From the NCBI GenBank assembly GCA_902775075.1, contig CACYKX010000057.1:1-15542 (forward strand): DNA of 15,542 nt, in the 5' to 3' direction. Under the pieces are notes generated by a model. That model was given only the letters and a program-made list of their open reading frames with translations. It was not told the origin of the DNA and searched no databases. This DNA is from an uncultured Prevotellaceae bacterium. GTDB taxonomy: Bacteria; Bacteroidota; Bacteroidia; Bacteroidales; Bacteroidaceae. Shown here piece by piece: positions 14,921-15,542 of the stretch. A program made the translations under genes and the position numbers. Positions within the stretch are counted from its first letter, which is position 1, and each line of letters starts with the position of its first letter.

Positions 14921-14938
14921 AACCTGTCCACCTGGCAC
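14921..14938 (+). repeat. Solitary REP-like half-site
   Basis: AACCTGTCCACCTGGCAC matches the core of the RAYT-flanking repeats (TGACCTGTCCCC then GTGGCAC) with only a few mismatches, in the same orientation as the copy at 1210-1232. The TGCCA arm that would make the hairpin is missing. It overlaps the position where transcription from the adjacent - strand promoter should start. Confidence 0.45.
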
Positions 14939-14939
14939 G

Positions 14940-14970
14940 CAAAGGTAAGAATGTTTGTTTTTCTGCTCAA
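14940..14970 (-). promoter_or_regulatory. Bacteroidetes-type promoter upstream of the membrane protein and Qat genes
   Basis: On the - strand TACCTTTG (14947 down to 14940) is an exact match to the Bacteroidetes -7 consensus TAnnTTTG. About 20 nt upstream is TTG within CTTGAGC (around 14968-14970), a fair match to the -33 TTTG element. Transcription would start near 14933, leaving a leader of roughly 120-165 nt. I found no other exact CAAAnnTA between 13915 and 14940, so this is the best candidate promoter for the operon. Confidence 0.5.
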
Positions 14971-14983
14971 GAGCAGGTTTTTT
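14963..14983 (+). terminator. Hairpin followed by T-run (possible + strand terminator)
   Basis: CTGCT-CAAG-AGCAG followed by GTTTTTT has the form of an intrinsic terminator on the + strand. No + strand gene precedes it, so it may be incidental or block antisense transcripts. The same bases supply the -33 element of the - strand promoter. Confidence 0.3.
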
Positions 14984-15041
14984 GCCTTCCAAGAGTATTA
15001 ACATGACGAAGGCAGGTGCAGGAATACAGAGAATTTGGACT

Positions 15042-15108
15042 TGTAAACTGTAAACAATAAACTCTTTAAACTGACTATAAACTTTAAACTATAAACTTTA
15101 AACTTTAC
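15042..15108. repeat. AAACT-rich low-complexity repeat
   Basis: A perfect 14-bp tandem, TATAAACTTTAAAC at 15076-15089 and 15090-15103, sits in a longer run of degenerate TTTAAACT and TAAACAATAAAC units. Similar AAACT/TTTAAACT arrays are frequent in intergenic DNA of this bacterial group. No function is visible. Confidence 0.6.
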
Positions 15109-15254
15109 AAAAGTGGTGTTTTTCCTGTTTTTGTTCCAATTCTTTTCGTCCTTTTCGTATTTTTCGATGTTTACGGAATCAAAAAATTTGTGATCTCTGT
15201 GATTTTTGTGTAACCTCTAATAGTTATCGTTTGGGTTATCGTCAAGGTTGTTTT

Positions 15255-15281
15255 TTAACCATGAACCCTTAACCCTTAACC
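15255..15281. repeat. TTAACC-type intergenic repeat, right copy
   Basis: The units TTAACC, ATGAACCC and TTAACCC repeat in series. The first 13 bases equal 1282-1294 on the other side of the defence genes. The repeat overlaps the last codons and the stop of the superoxide dismutase gene (15269-15281). Confidence 0.5.
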
Positions 15282-15542
15282 GTAAGTATTCCTTCCCACC
15301 GCTTCTCAACAACGCTCCAATCAACAATCTGCCAAAGCGCAGCAAGATGAGCAGCCCTCCGATTCTGGTAATCCAGATAATACGCATGCTCCCAGACATC
15401 AAACGTCAACAGCGGCTTCAACCCCTTCTGAATAGGATTAGCCGCATTCGCCTCCTGCGTAATCACCAAGTTGCCATCAGCATCTGCCGATAGCCATACC
15501 CAGCCAGAGCCAAACAGACCTACGCCTTTTGCTTCAAACTCA
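15269..15542 (-). CDS. sodB: Superoxide dismutase (Fe/Mn), C-terminal part
   Basis: About 91 residues of the C-terminus; the 5' part lies beyond the right edge. The stretch LFGSGWVWL is followed by ITQEANAANP, then LLTFDVWEHAYYLDYQNRR, whose Asp and His are the two C-terminal metal ligands, and ALWQIVDWSVVEKRW. This is the Fe/Mn superoxide dismutase family, which removes superoxide in the cytoplasm and is common in aerotolerant Bacteroidales, where the enzyme is often cambialistic. After EKRW the protein runs on for eight residues (EGILTVKG) into a TTAACC-type repeat that provides the TAA stop. It is an ordinary housekeeping gene and marks the right flank of the defence region. Confidence 0.93.
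   Translation of the reverse strand, partial: EFEAKGVGLFGSGWVWLSADADGNLVITQEANAANPIQKGLKPLLTFDVWEHAYYLDYQNRRAAHLAALWQIVDWSVVEKRWEGILTVKG

Larger units (their letters stand above)
14813..15268. other. 456-bp AT-rich intergenic region with promoter and repeats
   Basis: No protein gene is convincing here. From left to right it holds the 5' untranslated region of the membrane protein gene, a REP-like half-site (14921-14938), a - strand promoter (about 14940-14970), a hairpin with a T-run reading on the + strand (14963-14983), an AAACT-rich repeat (15042-15108), a short TGTGATCTC-TGTGATTTT direct repeat near 15190-15210, a doubled GTTATCGT near 15222-15240, and a TTAACC repeat that runs into the superoxide dismutase 3' end. 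Confidence 0.5.

Noticed and set aside
15076..15103. The AAACT tandem repeat considered as a CRISPR or iteron array
   Set aside because: Units are contiguous and short with no spacers, only two are perfect, and no cas or replication gene is nearby.

Overview
The window looks like a chromosomal defence island from a member of the Bacteroidales, probably the Prevotella/Bacteroides group. The signs are a Bacteroidetes-type Fe/Mn superoxide dismutase at the right edge, an exact -7 element of the Bacteroidetes consensus (TAnnTTTG), A-rich leaders instead of Shine-Dalgarno sequences, and AT-rich intergenic repeats of a style common in that order. The genus is an inference from impression, not from a search.

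Layout, left to right. At 1-328 (+) is the 3' end of a DUF4276-family gene, probably the nuclease-like partner of an ATPase lying outside the window. At 332-1232 is a REP-associated tyrosine transposase (RAYT, IS200-like HUH family, - strand) bounded by inverted REP-like sequences, with an extra 17-bp tandem repeat on its left side. From 14812 down to 1376 all plausible genes are on the - strand and tightly packed: a small multi-pass membrane protein with a lipoprotein-like signal, a coupled 52-codon small ORF, a decayed second copy of that small ORF, a complete QatABCD set (KAP ATPase, QatB, QueC-like QatC, TatD-like QatD), then a large ABC/AAA-type ATPase, an HNH nuclease (a PtuA/PtuB or Septu-like pair), and last a 1533-residue NACHT (STAND) NTPase with a TIR domain at its C-terminus. 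At 15269-15542 is the 3' end of a superoxide dismutase gene (-).

How it may work. QatA to QatD, the ATPase, the HNH nuclease and the NACHT-TIR protein are joined by gaps of 6-9 nt or by 4-11 nt overlaps, so they are very likely one operon carrying three defence modules: Qat, an ATPase-HNH nuclease, and an NAD-consuming TIR switch. The only convincing promoter motif I found lies at about 14940-14970, upstream of the membrane protein gene. It could drive the whole 13-kb run, although a separate promoter for qatA is not excluded.

Points most worth a second look: the fusion of Qat with an ATPase-HNH-NACHT/TIR cassette; the C-terminal position of TIR in the NACHT protein; the duplicated small ORF upstream of qatA, whose two copies differ mainly at synonymous sites; the Met-Gly start of QatB beside a QueC-like QatC, which fits N-terminal deazaguanine attachment; and a solitary REP-like half-site sitting at the predicted start of the operon transcript.
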